Source: Pseudomonadota bacterium (GTDB taxonomy: Bacteria > Pseudomonadota > Gammaproteobacteria > Steroidobacterales > Steroidobacteraceae). Taken from it: a stretch of 64,000 nucleotides of DNA. Each line of letters opens with the position of its first letter. Positions within the stretch are counted from its first letter, which is position 1. The notes beneath the pieces are model-generated. The model worked only from the letters and a program-made list of their open reading frames with translations. It searched no databases and had not been told where the DNA came from. Shown here piece after piece: positions 18,086-27,691 of the stretch. The position numbers and the translations under genes are program-made. The stretch spans positions 1 to 64,000 of the forward strand of contig JADJBE010000002.1 in assembly GCA_016703895.1 (NCBI GenBank). The letters run 5' to 3'.

Positions 18086-19473
18086 ATGAGCTCATCGGGT
18101 AGCGGTCGATCGACGCAGGAATGGCAGCGGCTCGACGCCGCTCACTACCTGCATCCGTTTACAGACCACAAGCAACTTGCCGGTGCCGGTGCACGGATCA
18201 TCACCCACGCCGAGGGTGTCTATATCTATACGTCGGACGGTCAAAAAATTCTCGATGGTATGGCGGGCCTCTGGTGTGTCGCCATTGGCTATGGTCGGCG
18301 CGAGCTGGCGGAAGCTGCCTACCGCCAGATGTTGGAGCTGCCCTACTACAACAATTTTTTCCAGTGTACGACGCCGCCGGCGATCGAGCTCTCCGCGGTA
18401 TTGGCGGAGGTGACGCCAGCGCAGTTCCAACATGTGTTCTTCACGAGCTCGGGCAGTGAGGCCAACGACACCTTGATTCGCGCAATCAGGCGCTATTGGC
18501 AGCTGCTCGACCAGCCTGAACGCAACGTCATTATTTCACGCTGGAACGGCTACCACGGTAGTACATTGGGTGGCGCATCGTTAGGTGGCATGAAACCAAT
18601 GCACGAACAAGGTGGCTTGCCGATCCCGGGGATCGAGCACATTGAGCAGCCGTACTGGTTCGAGAACGGTGGAGAACTCTCACCGGAGGAGTACGGCAAG
18701 CGCGCGGCGCGTGCGTTGGAGGACAAGATCGAGGCGCTCGGTGCGCACCGCGTTGCAGCGTTCGTCGCGGAGCCGGTGCAGGGCGCAGGCGGTTTGATCA
18801 TTCCACCTGCTACCTATTGGCCCGAGATTCAACGCATTTGTGATGACTATGGCATTCTGCTGGCGTCCGACGAAGTGATCTGCGGCTTCGGGCGCACGGG
18901 CAAATGGTTTGGTTGTGAGTATGTAGGCAGTCGTCCCGATTTCATGACGCTTGCCAAGGCGCTGTCCTCTGGTTACCAGCCGATCGGTGGTCTGATGGTG
19001 AGCGATCGAGTCGCCAGTGTGCTGATCGACAAGGGTGGCGAGTTCTTCCATGGTTTCACGTACTCGGGTCATCCGGTGGCCTGTGCCGTAGCGGTCGCCA
19101 ATCTGGACATTCTGCGGCGCGAGGGCATCGTGGCACGTGTCGAGCGCGACACGGCACCTACCTGGCGCGCCGCTGGCGCGAGCTTGCCGATCACGCGCTG
19201 GTGGGCGAGGCGCGCAGTCTGGGCTTACTCGCCGCCATCGAGCTGGTGCCGCAAAAGTCACCGCGGCGCTTCTTCGAGCCGCGTGGTGAGGTCGGTCTTC
19301 GTATGCGCGAGTGTTGTACGCGCAATGGCCTGGTGATGCGAGCTGTCAAGGATACGGTTTTCGTGGCTCCACCGCTGGTTATCACCCACGGCGAGATCGA
19401 CGAGCTACTGGACAAGGTCACTCAGTCCCTGGACGAGACACTCGCCTGGGCGCGTGCACAGGGTTGGTGCTGA
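18086..19473 (+). pseudogene. class III aminotransferase, putrescine/beta-alanine-pyruvate type (SpuC-like), one-base frameshift
   Basis: A PLP enzyme of the omega-transaminase group: HYLHPFTDHKQL at the start, the cofactor-binding SSGSEANDTLIRA, LASDEVICGFGRTG, and the PLP Lys in TLAKALSSGYQPIGG. One C is missing near 19156-19157: after VERDTAP the frame breaks, and restoring a base gives YLARRWRELADHALVGEARSL and the normal end. Repaired length is 462 residues. SpuC transfers the amino group of putrescine to pyruvate, which would supplement or replace the Puu oxidase step. A GGGGAGG Shine-Dalgarno site precedes the ATG at 18086. Confidence 0.87.
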
Positions 19474-19581
19474 AAGCATCAGGAATCGGAGGTTCTTCCC
19501 ACTAGCCGCGTGCTGCGTTATAAGGGTTACAAAGCACCGGCGCGAACCGGTGTCCAGTCATCGACAAGGGGATCCAAGCTC

Positions 19582-20745
19582 ATGAGCATGCTCGTTCGTA
19601 CTTTGACGCTGCCGCTGTTGGCCGCATTTATGTTGGCCGCCTGCGGTGGCAAGCCGCCCGCCACTGAGGCCACCCCTGCAGCAGGTGCCAACCCGGCCGC
19701 AGCAGGCGTCGAGACCGACGACGAGAAATTACTCAACGTCTACAACTGGTCGGATTATATCGAGCCATCCGTGATCGCCGACTTCGAGAAGGAGTACGGC
19801 ATCAAGGTGAATTACGAGGTCATGGATTCGAACGAGTTGCTCGAGACCAAGTTGTTAGCTGGGCGCACGGGCTACGACATAGTGGTGCCGTCCGCGTCGT
19901 TCCTTGCTCGCCAGATCACGATCGGGATCTACCAGAAGCTCGACAAATCGAAGTTGACCAATCTCGGCAATCTCGACCCTGAGATCACCAAAAAGCTGGC
20001 GCAGTTCGATCCGGGCAATGAGCACGCAGTCAACTACATGTGGGGCACGTCCGGCATCGCCTACAACGTCGATAAGATCAAGTCGATCATGGCGGACGCG
20101 CCCCTCGACAGCTTTGCCATGTTCTATGACCCGAAGGTGATTGCCAAGTTCAAGGACTGTGGCATCTCAATTCTGGATGCGCCGAGCGAGGTGGTTGGCA
20201 CGGTGCTGATGTACCTCGGCAAAGACGCTAACAGCGAATCGCCCGAGGACCTCACCACGGCCGAGAATCTGCTTGCTTCAATCAGGCCGTCGGTGCGCAA
20301 TATTAATTCGTCCAAGTACATCGAGGACCTGGCGAACGGCGAGATTTGTCTGGCGCTCGGCTGGTCAGGTGATGTTTTGCAGGCGCGTGATCGGGCTGCG
20401 GAGGCTGGCAAGGGTATCGTCATCGACTACAAGATTCCCAAAGAAGGTGCCGTCATGTTCTTCGATAACATGGCTATTCCGGCGGACGCGTCGCACGTCA
20501 AGAACGCGCACCTGTTCATCAACTACATGCTTCGTCCCGAGGTTGCGGCCAAGAACTCCAATTTCCTCAATTACGCCAATAGCAACGCCGCCTCTTGGGC
20601 ATCGCTTGATGAGGCGGTAAAGGGCAATCCGAATATCTTCCCGCCGCCAGAGATGATGACGAAGCTGGTGCCGGATCTCCCCGAGAGTGCTGACTTCAAC
20701 AAGTTGCTGACTCGCAGTTGGACGCGGTTCCGCACTGGGCAGTGA
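19582..20745 (+). CDS. potF: putrescine/polyamine ABC transporter substrate-binding lipoprotein
   Basis: The 387-residue periplasmic binding protein begins MSMLVRTLTLPLLAAFMLAAC, a lipoprotein signal with the lipobox LAAC. The mature part has the PotF/SpuD pattern VYNWSDYIEPSVIADFEKEYG, YDIVVPSASFLARQ and ALGWSGDVLQARDRA. Being acylated is unusual for PotF, which is normally soluble in the periplasm. I chose ATG 19582 because it gives the signal peptide; the frame is open to 19510. It heads potFGHI and follows the transaminase gene by 108 bases. Confidence 0.9.
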   Translation: MSMLVRTLTLPLLAAFMLAACGGKPPATEATPAAGANPAAAGVETDDEKLLNVYNWSDYIEPSVIADFEKEYGIKVNYEVMDSNELLETKLLAGRTGYDIVVPSASFLARQITIGIYQKLDKSKLTNLGNLDPEITKKLAQFDPGNEHAVNYMWGTSGIAYNVDKIKSIMADAPLDSFAMFYDPKVIAKFKDCGISILDAPSEVVGTVLMYLGKDANSESPEDLTTAENLLASIRPSVRNINSSKYIEDLANGEICLALGWSGDVLQARDRAAEAGKGIVIDYKIPKEGAVMFFDNMAIPADASHVKNAHLFINYMLRPEVAAKNSNFLNYANSNAASWASLDEAVKGNPNIFPPPEMMTKLVPDLPESADFNKLLTRSWTRFRTGQ

Positions 20746-20767
20746 TCAACCTGTTGTCGGTAAGGCT

Positions 20768-21916
20768 ATGACTGAGCAGCGTCGCAACGATAAAAAGTTG
20801 GAACCGTGGCGCGACCCGCGCGCCGAGCCATACATCCGTTTCGAGAACGTAACCAAGCGATTTGGTGATTTCACCGCGGTCAACAATGTCTCACTCAAGA
20901 TTTACCGGGGAGAGATTTTCTGCTTGCTCGGCGGTTCTGGATGCGGCAAGTCGACTTTGCTCCGGATGATGGCGGGTTTCGAGAGCGTTTCCGGTGGCAA
21001 TATCTTTCTCGACGGCCAGGACATGGCGGATATTCCGCCCTACGAGCGGCCAGTTAATATGATGTTCCAGTCCTATGCGCTGTTTCCGCATATGACGGTC
21101 GAGAAGAACGTTGCCTTCGGGCTTGAGCAAGAAAAGCTCTCGCAGAGTGAAATTGCGAGCCGTGTCAGCGACATGCTCGAGATCGTTCAGTTAGGCCAGT
21201 TTGCGGCCCGCAAGCCGCACCAGTTGTCAGGCGGACAACGGCAGCGTGTCGCGTTGGCGCGTTCATTGGTCAAGCGGCCGAAGCTACTGCTGCTTGATGA
21301 GCCGCTCGGTGCGCTGGACAAAAAGTTGCGGGAGCACACGCAGTTCGAGTTGATCAATATTCAAGAGCAACTGGGCGTTACGTTTATCGTTGTAACGCAC
21401 GATCAGGAAGAGGCGATGACCCTGGCGTCACGCATCGGCGTCATGAACCGAGGTGAGATCGTTCAGGTGGGAACGCCCACCGAGATCTATGAGTTCCCAA
21501 CATCAAAATTTGTCGCAGACTTCATTGGCTCGGTAAATATGTTCGAGGGCGTGCTGATCGAAGATCTGCCGGATCACGTTCGCATCCAGTCCAACGAGCT
21601 CGGTGGCGTCGTCTACGTCGATCACGGCATCAGTGCGGCACCAGGCGCGGTTGTTTGGGCCGCGATACGCCCGGAGAAAATCAATATCTTGCGGACGCCG
21701 CCACCGGACGTGCGCGAGAACTGTGTGCGCGGCGTGGTCAAGGAGATCGCCTATATGGGCGACGTGTCTACCTACTTGGTAAAAATAGACACCGACAAGA
21801 TCGTGCGTGTGACGCTGCCCAATATCGAGCGGCTGTCTGACGATGAGCGGATACTTTGGGATGAAACGGTGTACCTGACCTGGCATTCGAGCAGTCCGAT
21901 CGTCATCTCTCAATAG
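20768..21916 (+). CDS. potG: putrescine ABC transporter ATP-binding protein
   Basis: The 382-residue ABC ATPase has Walker A GGSGCGKST, Q-loop MMFQSYALFPHMTV, signature LSGGQRQRVALARSL, Walker B LLLLDEPLGALD and the H-loop VTHDQEEA, followed by a C-terminal TOBE-like regulatory domain. It powers polyamine import with the PotH/PotI channel. Start ATG 20768 lies 22 bases after potF, and GTAAGG is a plausible ribosome site. Confidence 0.95.
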   Translation: MTEQRRNDKKLEPWRDPRAEPYIRFENVTKRFGDFTAVNNVSLKIYRGEIFCLLGGSGCGKSTLLRMMAGFESVSGGNIFLDGQDMADIPPYERPVNMMFQSYALFPHMTVEKNVAFGLEQEKLSQSEIASRVSDMLEIVQLGQFAARKPHQLSGGQRQRVALARSLVKRPKLLLLDEPLGALDKKLREHTQFELINIQEQLGVTFIVVTHDQEEAMTLASRIGVMNRGEIVQVGTPTEIYEFPTSKFVADFIGSVNMFEGVLIEDLPDHVRIQSNELGGVVYVDHGISAAPGAVVWAAIRPEKINILRTPPPDVRENCVRGVVKEIAYMGDVSTYLVKIDTDKIVRVTLPNIERLSDDERILWDETVYLTWHSSSPIVISQ

Positions 21917-21957
21917 CATCCATTTGCAGTACTACACGCGGCGGCAAGGACTCACTA

Positions 21958-22965
21958 ATGGCCAACTCGAGAGCGCTGCCCGCCCACGCCCGCTTGCGAT
22001 CCGGCAGGTTAGGACCGCTGTGGGATCTCTTTTTCCGCTTCGGGCCTCTAGGTTGGTCGCACTATATCCGCTCGCACTGGGCGGGGCAGCGGCTGGTTAT
22101 TGCGATTCCATTTCTGTGGCTGCTGGTTTTCTTTGTCGTCCCGTTCCTGATCGTGCTCAATATTTCGTTTGCCGAGTGGGCGCCCTTGTCGCGTCCGCCG
22201 TACGAGCCCGTGCTGCGCTGGCTGGAGGATGGCGCGCTGCAAGTGAAGCTGGTGTTTGCGAGCTACACGTATCTCTTGCACGAGCCGCTCTATGTCAGTG
22301 CGTGGCTCTATTCGATCAAGGTTGCGGCGATTTCAACGCTGTTTTGCCTCTTGATTGGCTATCCGATGGCGTATGCCATCGCGCGGTCCGAACCGTCGGT
22401 CCGTAACATTTATCTGATGTTGATCATCCTGCCGTTCTGGACGTCGTTTCTGTTGCGCGTCTATGCCTGGATCGGGCTGCTGAAGAATGACGGCGTAATC
22501 AATCAGTTCTTGATGTGGCTGGGTGTGATCGATAGTCCACTAACGATGATGAACACCAGCTTTGCGGTATACATCGGTATTGTCTACTCCTACCTACCGT
22601 TCATGATTCTGCCGCTATATTCGAATCTCGAGAAGCACGATCAGACGCTGCTCGAAGCTGCGTCGGACTTGGGGGCGGGTCCGGTGCGCTCGTTCCTCAG
22701 GGTCACGCTGCCGTTGTCCATACCCGGCATCGTTGCTGGCTCGCTGCTCGTATTCATTCCGGCTGTGGGCGAGTACGTCATTCCGTCGCTGCTCGGACGC
22801 ACGGACCAATTGATGATTGCTAAGCTGCTCGCCGATGAGTTTTTCATGAATCGGGATTGGCCAAGAGCAAGCGCGGTGGCTACGGTGATGCTGTTGCTGC
22901 TGATCGTGCCGATCATGATCTTTCAGCACTTTCAGAACAAAGAACTCGCGGCGGCCAAGAAGTGA
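21958..22965 (+). CDS. potH: putrescine ABC transporter permease
   Basis: The 335-residue inner-membrane protein has about six membrane helices, starting with FLWLLVFFVVPFLIVLNISF, and the permease EAA loop EAASDLGAGPVRSFLRVTLPLSIPGI near residue 240, which contacts the ATPase. It pairs with PotI. The ATG at 21958 is preceded by AAGGA. The N-terminus before the first helix is about 45 residues. Confidence 0.93.
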   Translation: MANSRALPAHARLRSGRLGPLWDLFFRFGPLGWSHYIRSHWAGQRLVIAIPFLWLLVFFVVPFLIVLNISFAEWAPLSRPPYEPVLRWLEDGALQVKLVFASYTYLLHEPLYVSAWLYSIKVAAISTLFCLLIGYPMAYAIARSEPSVRNIYLMLIILPFWTSFLLRVYAWIGLLKNDGVINQFLMWLGVIDSPLTMMNTSFAVYIGIVYSYLPFMILPLYSNLEKHDQTLLEAASDLGAGPVRSFLRVTLPLSIPGIVAGSLLVFIPAVGEYVIPSLLGRTDQLMIAKLLADEFFMNRDWPRASAVATVMLLLLIVPIMIFQHFQNKELAAAKK

Positions 22966-23819
22966 AATCGCGTCGCTGGTTTCAAAAGAGCGCGTTGTTG
23001 CTTGGGTTCGCGTTTCTGTACATCCCGATCATCATGATGATCGTCTATTCCTTTAATAACTCGCGTCTCGTCACGGTGTGGGACGCCGCCAATTCGCCGA
23101 CGCTCGCGTGGTACGGGAAGTTGTTCCAGAACGATCAGATCATGGACGCCGCATGGGTCTCCATTCAGATTGCTGCGATGAGTGCAACGGCCGCGGTCAT
23201 TCTCGGGACGTTGGCGGGTTTGGTGTTGGCGCGATTCGGTCCGTTTCGCGGCCGCTCGCTACTGTCAGGTATGAGCACTGCGCCGCTCGTCATGCCAGAA
23301 GTGATCACGGGCCTGTCGATGCTGCTGTTGTTCGTCGCGCTCGAGCAGTTGTTCGAACATTGGTTTGGCTGGTCGTTCGGCCGCGGCATGATCACGATTA
23401 CCATCGCGCATATCACCTTCACCATGGCCTACGTCACGGTGGTCGTGCAGTCGCGCTTGGCGTCGTTCGACGACTCGATGGAAGAGGCGGCGATGGATCT
23501 CGGCGCTAAGCCTGCCAAAGTCTTCATGAAGATAACCGTGCCGCTGATCTTGCCGGCGATCCTGTCGGGTTGGTTGCTGGCGTTCACCCTGTCATGGGAC
23601 GACGTGGTGATTGCGCAGTTCAATGCGGGTCCCGGATCGAACACGCTGCCGATGGTGATTTTCTCGAAAGTTCGGCTGGGTGTGAGCCCGGAGGTCAATG
23701 CGCTGGCAACCATCATGGTGCTGATCGTCGGCGCCGGCGTCGTCTTGTCGGCGCTCTATATGCGCCGCGCCGAGAAGCGGCGCAAGCGCGAGGAACAGAT
23801 GGCGGTTGCTAACGGGTGA
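22962..23819 (+). CDS. potI: putrescine ABC transporter permease
   Basis: The 285-residue polytopic permease is the usual size for PotI (281 in E. coli). The EAA motif EEAAMDLGAKPAKVFMKITVPLILPAI is present near residue 170. I chose GTG 22962, which overlaps the potH stop (GTGA) and gives the start VKSRRWFQKSALLLGFAFLY; the frame is open to 22857, but that part lies inside potH. Its own stop overlaps the start of the DUF2238 gene. Confidence 0.93.
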   Translation: MKSRRWFQKSALLLGFAFLYIPIIMMIVYSFNNSRLVTVWDAANSPTLAWYGKLFQNDQIMDAAWVSIQIAAMSATAAVILGTLAGLVLARFGPFRGRSLLSGMSTAPLVMPEVITGLSMLLLFVALEQLFEHWFGWSFGRGMITITIAHITFTMAYVTVVVQSRLASFDDSMEEAAMDLGAKPAKVFMKITVPLILPAILSGWLLAFTLSWDDVVIAQFNAGPGSNTLPMVIFSKVRLGVSPEVNALATIMVLIVGAGVVLSALYMRRAEKRRKREEQMAVANG

Positions 23820-24508
23820 GCCGGTCGCGCCTTCGATTTGTGTCGGTGCTGGCGGTCGTCTACCTCGTCGTCTGGTCAGCACTCGCGATCCAACCCTACG
23901 ATCGCAAGGACTGGTTGCTCGAGAACCTGCTGGTCGTCGCAGGCGTTGGACTGCTAACAGCCACCTATAGATCGTTTCCCCTATCTCGATTGTCGTACGC
24001 GTTGGTTTTCACGTTCTTGTTATTGCATGCGGTTGGCGCGCACTATACGTATGCCGAGGTCCCGTATGACGATTGGTCACGCGCCGTGTTTGGTCACTCT
24101 TTCAATGACTTCGTGGGTTGGCAGCGCAATAACTTCGATCGCATCGTGCATTTTGCGTATGGCTTGCTGCTCGCTTTTCCAATCCGAGAGGTCTTTCTGC
24201 GTGTGGCCGGCGTGCGCGGGTTCTGGGGATACTTTTTGCCGCTCGACCTCACCATGTCGAGTTCGATGCTCTATGAGCTCATTGAGTGGCTTGTCGCCAC
24301 GCTATTCGGCGGCGAGCTCGGACAGGCCTATCTCGGTACACAGGGCGATGTTTGGGATGCTCACAAGGACATGGCGCTGGCTAGTCTTGGTGCCTTGATC
24401 GCGATGGGCATCAATGTTGCTGTCAGCCGCGCGACGCGGCACGATTTCGCTAACGAATGGGCGGAGAGTCTGCGGGTCAAGCGCCACACCCCTTTGGGGG
24501 AAACCTAG
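23816..24508 (+). CDS. DUF2238 (YjdF-like) integral membrane protein
   Basis: The 230-residue protein has about six hydrophobic segments and the conserved DUF2238 core: HAVGAHYTYAEVPYDDW, NNFDRIVHFAYGLLLAFPIRE and YELIEWLVATLFGGELGQAYLGTQGDVWDAHKDM. The function of the family is unknown. GTG 23816 overlaps the potI stop (GTGA), so it may be translated with the transporter, although YjdF proteins are not otherwise known as transporter parts. Confidence 0.87.
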   Translation: MSRSRLRFVSVLAVVYLVVWSALAIQPYDRKDWLLENLLVVAGVGLLTATYRSFPLSRLSYALVFTFLLLHAVGAHYTYAEVPYDDWSRAVFGHSFNDFVGWQRNNFDRIVHFAYGLLLAFPIREVFLRVAGVRGFWGYFLPLDLTMSSSMLYELIEWLVATLFGGELGQAYLGTQGDVWDAHKDMALASLGALIAMGINVAVSRATRHDFANEWAESLRVKRHTPLGET

Positions 24509-24550
24509 ATACGGTCGCACGGCGGCCGTGGTTGCGGTTATTCTTGGCGC

Positions 24551-25756
24551 ATGCAATTCCAAAGCAAGCTGGCCGACATACCCACGACGATATTCACGAC
24601 GGTCTCGCGCCGTGCTCGCGAGCTGAGCGCGCTCGACATTGGGCAGGGGTTTCCAGATTTCCCGATAGACTCGCTGCTATCTGAGCATGTGACGGCTGCC
24701 ATGCGCGAGGGCCACAATCAGTACGCGCCGATGACGGGTGTGCAGTCGCTACGCGAGGCCATCGCGAGCAAGATCGACGCCACCTATCAGAAGTCCGTCG
24801 ATGTCGACGCTGAGATCACGGTCACTTGCGGTGCCACGGAAGCGCTGCACTCGGCGATTTTGTCACTGGTACGTAGTGGCGATGAAGTGATCCTGTTCGA
24901 TCCCGCCTACGATTCCTACGAGCCGGTGGTCAATCTGGCGGGCGGGCGTTGCATACGGATTCCGCTGACGGCACCGCTATTTCGGCCAGACTGGGAGCGC
25001 GTCGCGGCAGCACTGAGTAGCCGTACCCGCTTGGTCCTGATCAACAATCCGCACAATCCGGTGGGGACTGTTTGGACGCGCTCGGATCTCGACGAGCTCG
25101 CCCGGCTGATTCGCGACCGGCCGGTCGCCGTGTTGTCAGACGAGGTGTACGAGCACGTCGTATTCGATGGTCAGCAGCATGAGTCGGTGTTGTCGCACCC
25201 AGAGCTATCGCAGCGTAGTCTGGCTGTGTTCTCATTTGGCAAGACGCTGCATGCCACCGGCTGGCGCGTCGGCTATTGCGTGGCACCCGCCGGACTGACG
25301 CGCGAGTTTCGCAAGGTGCATCAGTTCAACACGTTCAGCATTTCGGCGCCGACGCAGCAGGGCATCGCCCGCTATCTCGAGGCCAAGCCGGAGGCTTGGC
25401 GCAATCTGGGCGCATTCTTTCAGCACAAGCGGGACTACCTGTGTGACGCACTGGAAGGGTCTGGATTCGTCATCAAGCGCGCGCAAGGCACTTATTTTCA
25501 GCTACTGGATTTCAGCGCGATCAGCGGACTATCTGACGTGGACTTCGTCGAGCGGATGATTACGGAGGCAAGGATCGCAGCCATTCCGATTTCGCCCTTC
25601 TACACGGGTCGTCACGGCCCGAGACCGCGACTCGCCGTGATGCGAGTCTGTTTCGCGAAGCGCGAGCAAACACTGCAGTCGGCCGCCGAGCGACTGCGGG
25701 AGTTTGCGTCGCGGCTCGCTGACGACGCGACCGTATCGGATATTGCCACCACGTGA
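24551..25756 (+). CDS. methionine/glutamine-type class I aminotransferase (YbdL-like)
   Basis: The 401-residue fold-type I PLP enzyme begins FQSKLADIPTTIFTTVSRRA and has LDIGQGFPDFP, the NNPHNPVGT motif, LSDEVYEHVVFDG, and the PLP Lys in FSFGKTLHATGWRVGY. These features match methionine aminotransferase YbdL and kynurenine/glutamine transaminase K. Such enzymes exchange methionine or its keto acid with glutamine. The next gene encodes the omega-amidase that removes the resulting 2-oxoglutaramate, supporting this role. The stop overlaps the GTG of that gene. Confidence 0.87.
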   Translation: MQFQSKLADIPTTIFTTVSRRARELSALDIGQGFPDFPIDSLLSEHVTAAMREGHNQYAPMTGVQSLREAIASKIDATYQKSVDVDAEITVTCGATEALHSAILSLVRSGDEVILFDPAYDSYEPVVNLAGGRCIRIPLTAPLFRPDWERVAAALSSRTRLVLINNPHNPVGTVWTRSDLDELARLIRDRPVAVLSDEVYEHVVFDGQQHESVLSHPELSQRSLAVFSFGKTLHATGWRVGYCVAPAGLTREFRKVHQFNTFSISAPTQQGIARYLEAKPEAWRNLGAFFQHKRDYLCDALEGSGFVIKRAQGTYFQLLDFSAISGLSDVDFVERMITEARIAAIPISPFYTGRHGPRPRLAVMRVCFAKREQTLQSAAERLREFASRLADDATVSDIATT

Positions 25757-26526
25757 GACTCGCGCTGCTGCAACAGCCGCTGATTTGGGAAGATCGCGAA
25801 GCAAACTTTCAAGCCTTCGCACAAGCACTGGCTCCCTTGCGTGGCAAGGTGGACGTGGCGGTGTTGCCGGAGATGTTTACGACGGGCTTTACCATGCGGC
25901 CCGCAGGCTTGGCCGAGCATGGTGCTGAGCACTCGATGCGCTGGTTGCGAGCGCAGGCGCAGGCGCTCGATGCCGCCGTCACCGGCAGCGTGGTTGTCGA
26001 GGCAGCCGGGCAGTATTTCAATCGGTTGCTCTGGGTGACACCTGACGGTGCTGTGTCGTCATACGACAAGCGGCACTTGTTCCGCATGGCCCGCGAGCAT
26101 GAGTATTACACGGCGGGCGACCGCGGCTTGCTAGTCGAATGGCGCGGCTTCAAGATCGCACCACTCATCTGTTATGACCTGCGCTTTCCGGTGTGGAGTC
26201 GTCGCCGAATTGGCTACGACTACGACTTACTGCTGTATGTCGCTAACTGGCCTGCGGTGCGCCGCTATCCGTGGCAACAACTGTTGCGCGCGCGCGCGAT
26301 CGAGAACCTCAGTTACGTCGCTGGCGTCAATCGTGTGGGTGCGGACGGCAACGGCGTCAGCTATGCCGGCGACACCGCCATTGTCGACTTCCTCGGCCAG
26401 CCAATCGCGGAGCTGGCGGATTCCGCTGGCGTGGTGACCGCGACGCTCGACCTGGTCCGACAGCGGCAATTTCGCCAGAAATTTCCTGCGCATCTGGATG
26501 CAGATCGCTTTAGGCTGGAGCCATGA
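25753..26526 (+). CDS. omega-amidase, nitrilase superfamily (YafV-like)
   Basis: The 257-residue nitrilase-fold enzyme has the complete Glu-Lys-Cys triad: Glu40 (LPEMFTTGF), Lys106 (YDKRHLF) and Cys140 (ICYDLRFP). YafV hydrolyses 2-oxoglutaramate and 2-oxosuccinamate, the by-products of glutamine and asparagine transamination, so it pulls the reaction of the upstream aminotransferase. GTG 25753 overlaps the aminotransferase stop (GTGA), and its own stop overlaps the next ATG (ATGA). Confidence 0.9.
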   Translation: MRLALLQQPLIWEDREANFQAFAQALAPLRGKVDVAVLPEMFTTGFTMRPAGLAEHGAEHSMRWLRAQAQALDAAVTGSVVVEAAGQYFNRLLWVTPDGAVSSYDKRHLFRMAREHEYYTAGDRGLLVEWRGFKIAPLICYDLRFPVWSRRRIGYDYDLLLYVANWPAVRRYPWQQLLRARAIENLSYVAGVNRVGADGNGVSYAGDTAIVDFLGQPIAELADSAGVVTATLDLVRQRQFRQKFPAHLDADRFRLEP

Positions 26527-27691
26527 AACCACGCACACTTATCAATCATCCACCCGATACGGCGCCGCCAGAGGGTAATCGGGCGGTGATCGCCCCCATT
26601 TACCAGACCGTCAAGTTCGAGTTCGATACGGTCAGCCGCGCGCTCGAGGCGTTTCGGGGTGAGCGGCCGGGCTATTTTTATATGCGCTCGTCGAATCCCA
26701 CCACGCGGCAGCTGGAGCTGACGCTGGCGCAACTGCAAGGCCGGGACGATTGCCTTGCTACCGCGAGTGGTGTAAACGCGGTCGCACAGACTCTGCTGGC
26801 CTTGACCAAGCAGGGCGATCACGTCGTCTTTTTCATTGAGACTTATGGCCCGACACGTTCGATCATTCGCAAGCTGTTAGCGCGATTCGGCGTGACACAC
26901 ACGATGCTGTCTATTGAGGATCTCGACGGACTGGCGCAGGTGCTGGCTGCCAAGCCGACGCGTCTAGTGCTATTCGAAAGCCCGACCAACCCGATGCTCA
27001 AGATTGCCGATGTCGAGCGCATCACGTCGTTGGCCCATCAGCACGGCGCGTTGGCGGTGATGGACAATACGTTCGCCGGCTTTCACCAGCATGGCGAGTA
27101 CGCCGTGGACGTGTTTATCCATAGTCTGACCAAATATGCCTCGGGGGCAGGGGACGTCATGGGGGTGGAGCCGCCATCGCTCGCCAGGACTTGATCAAGG
27201 CGATGCGCGCAGAGTTTGAGTTGTTAGGAGCGCTGCTGGATCCACACGCCGCCTTCTTGTTGCAGCGTAGCCTGAAGACGTATTTCATTCGCTATCACGA
27301 GCAATGCAAGACCGCCTCGGCTGTAGCCACTTGGCTCGAACAACATCCCGCCGTCGCCGAGGTCCGCTATCCAGGTCTTGCGTCCCATCCGCAGGCCGCG
27401 TTGGCGGCGCGGCAGATGCGCGACATGGGGACTGTCGTAACGTTTCGATTGCGGGCTGGCAATGAGGCTGGGGCGCGGTTTACCGAGGCTTTGCAGCTTT
27501 TTGCGATGGCCGCGAGTCTCGGTTCCAGCGAGTCGCTGATCTTGCCGCCGCAGATGTTGAGTGGCAAAGACCTCACGGCCCAGGAGCTCGCCATCTCGGG
27601 CCTCGCGCCGGGCACCGTTCGATTGTCCATCGGCCTCGAGGATATTGAGGATCTAACCGACGATCTGGCGCAAGCGCTATCTAAGATCTGA
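26523..27691 (+). pseudogene. Cys/Met-metabolism gamma-family PLP enzyme (cystathionine gamma-synthase/lyase or Met gamma-lyase type), one-base frameshift
   Basis: A trans-sulfuration family enzyme: YMRSSNPTTRQLELTLAQL, an ATASGVNAVAQTLLAL region, ESPTNPMLKI, and the PLP Lys in HSLTKYASGAGDVMGG. The frame breaks after DVMG in the run of five G at 27161-27165; a sixth G restores GGAAIARQDLIKAMRAEFE and the complete C-terminus. Repaired length is about 389 residues, typical for the family. Which reaction it runs cannot be decided from the motifs. As the third gene overlapping with the methionine aminotransferase and omega-amidase genes, it most likely works on a sulfur amino acid. Confidence 0.82.
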
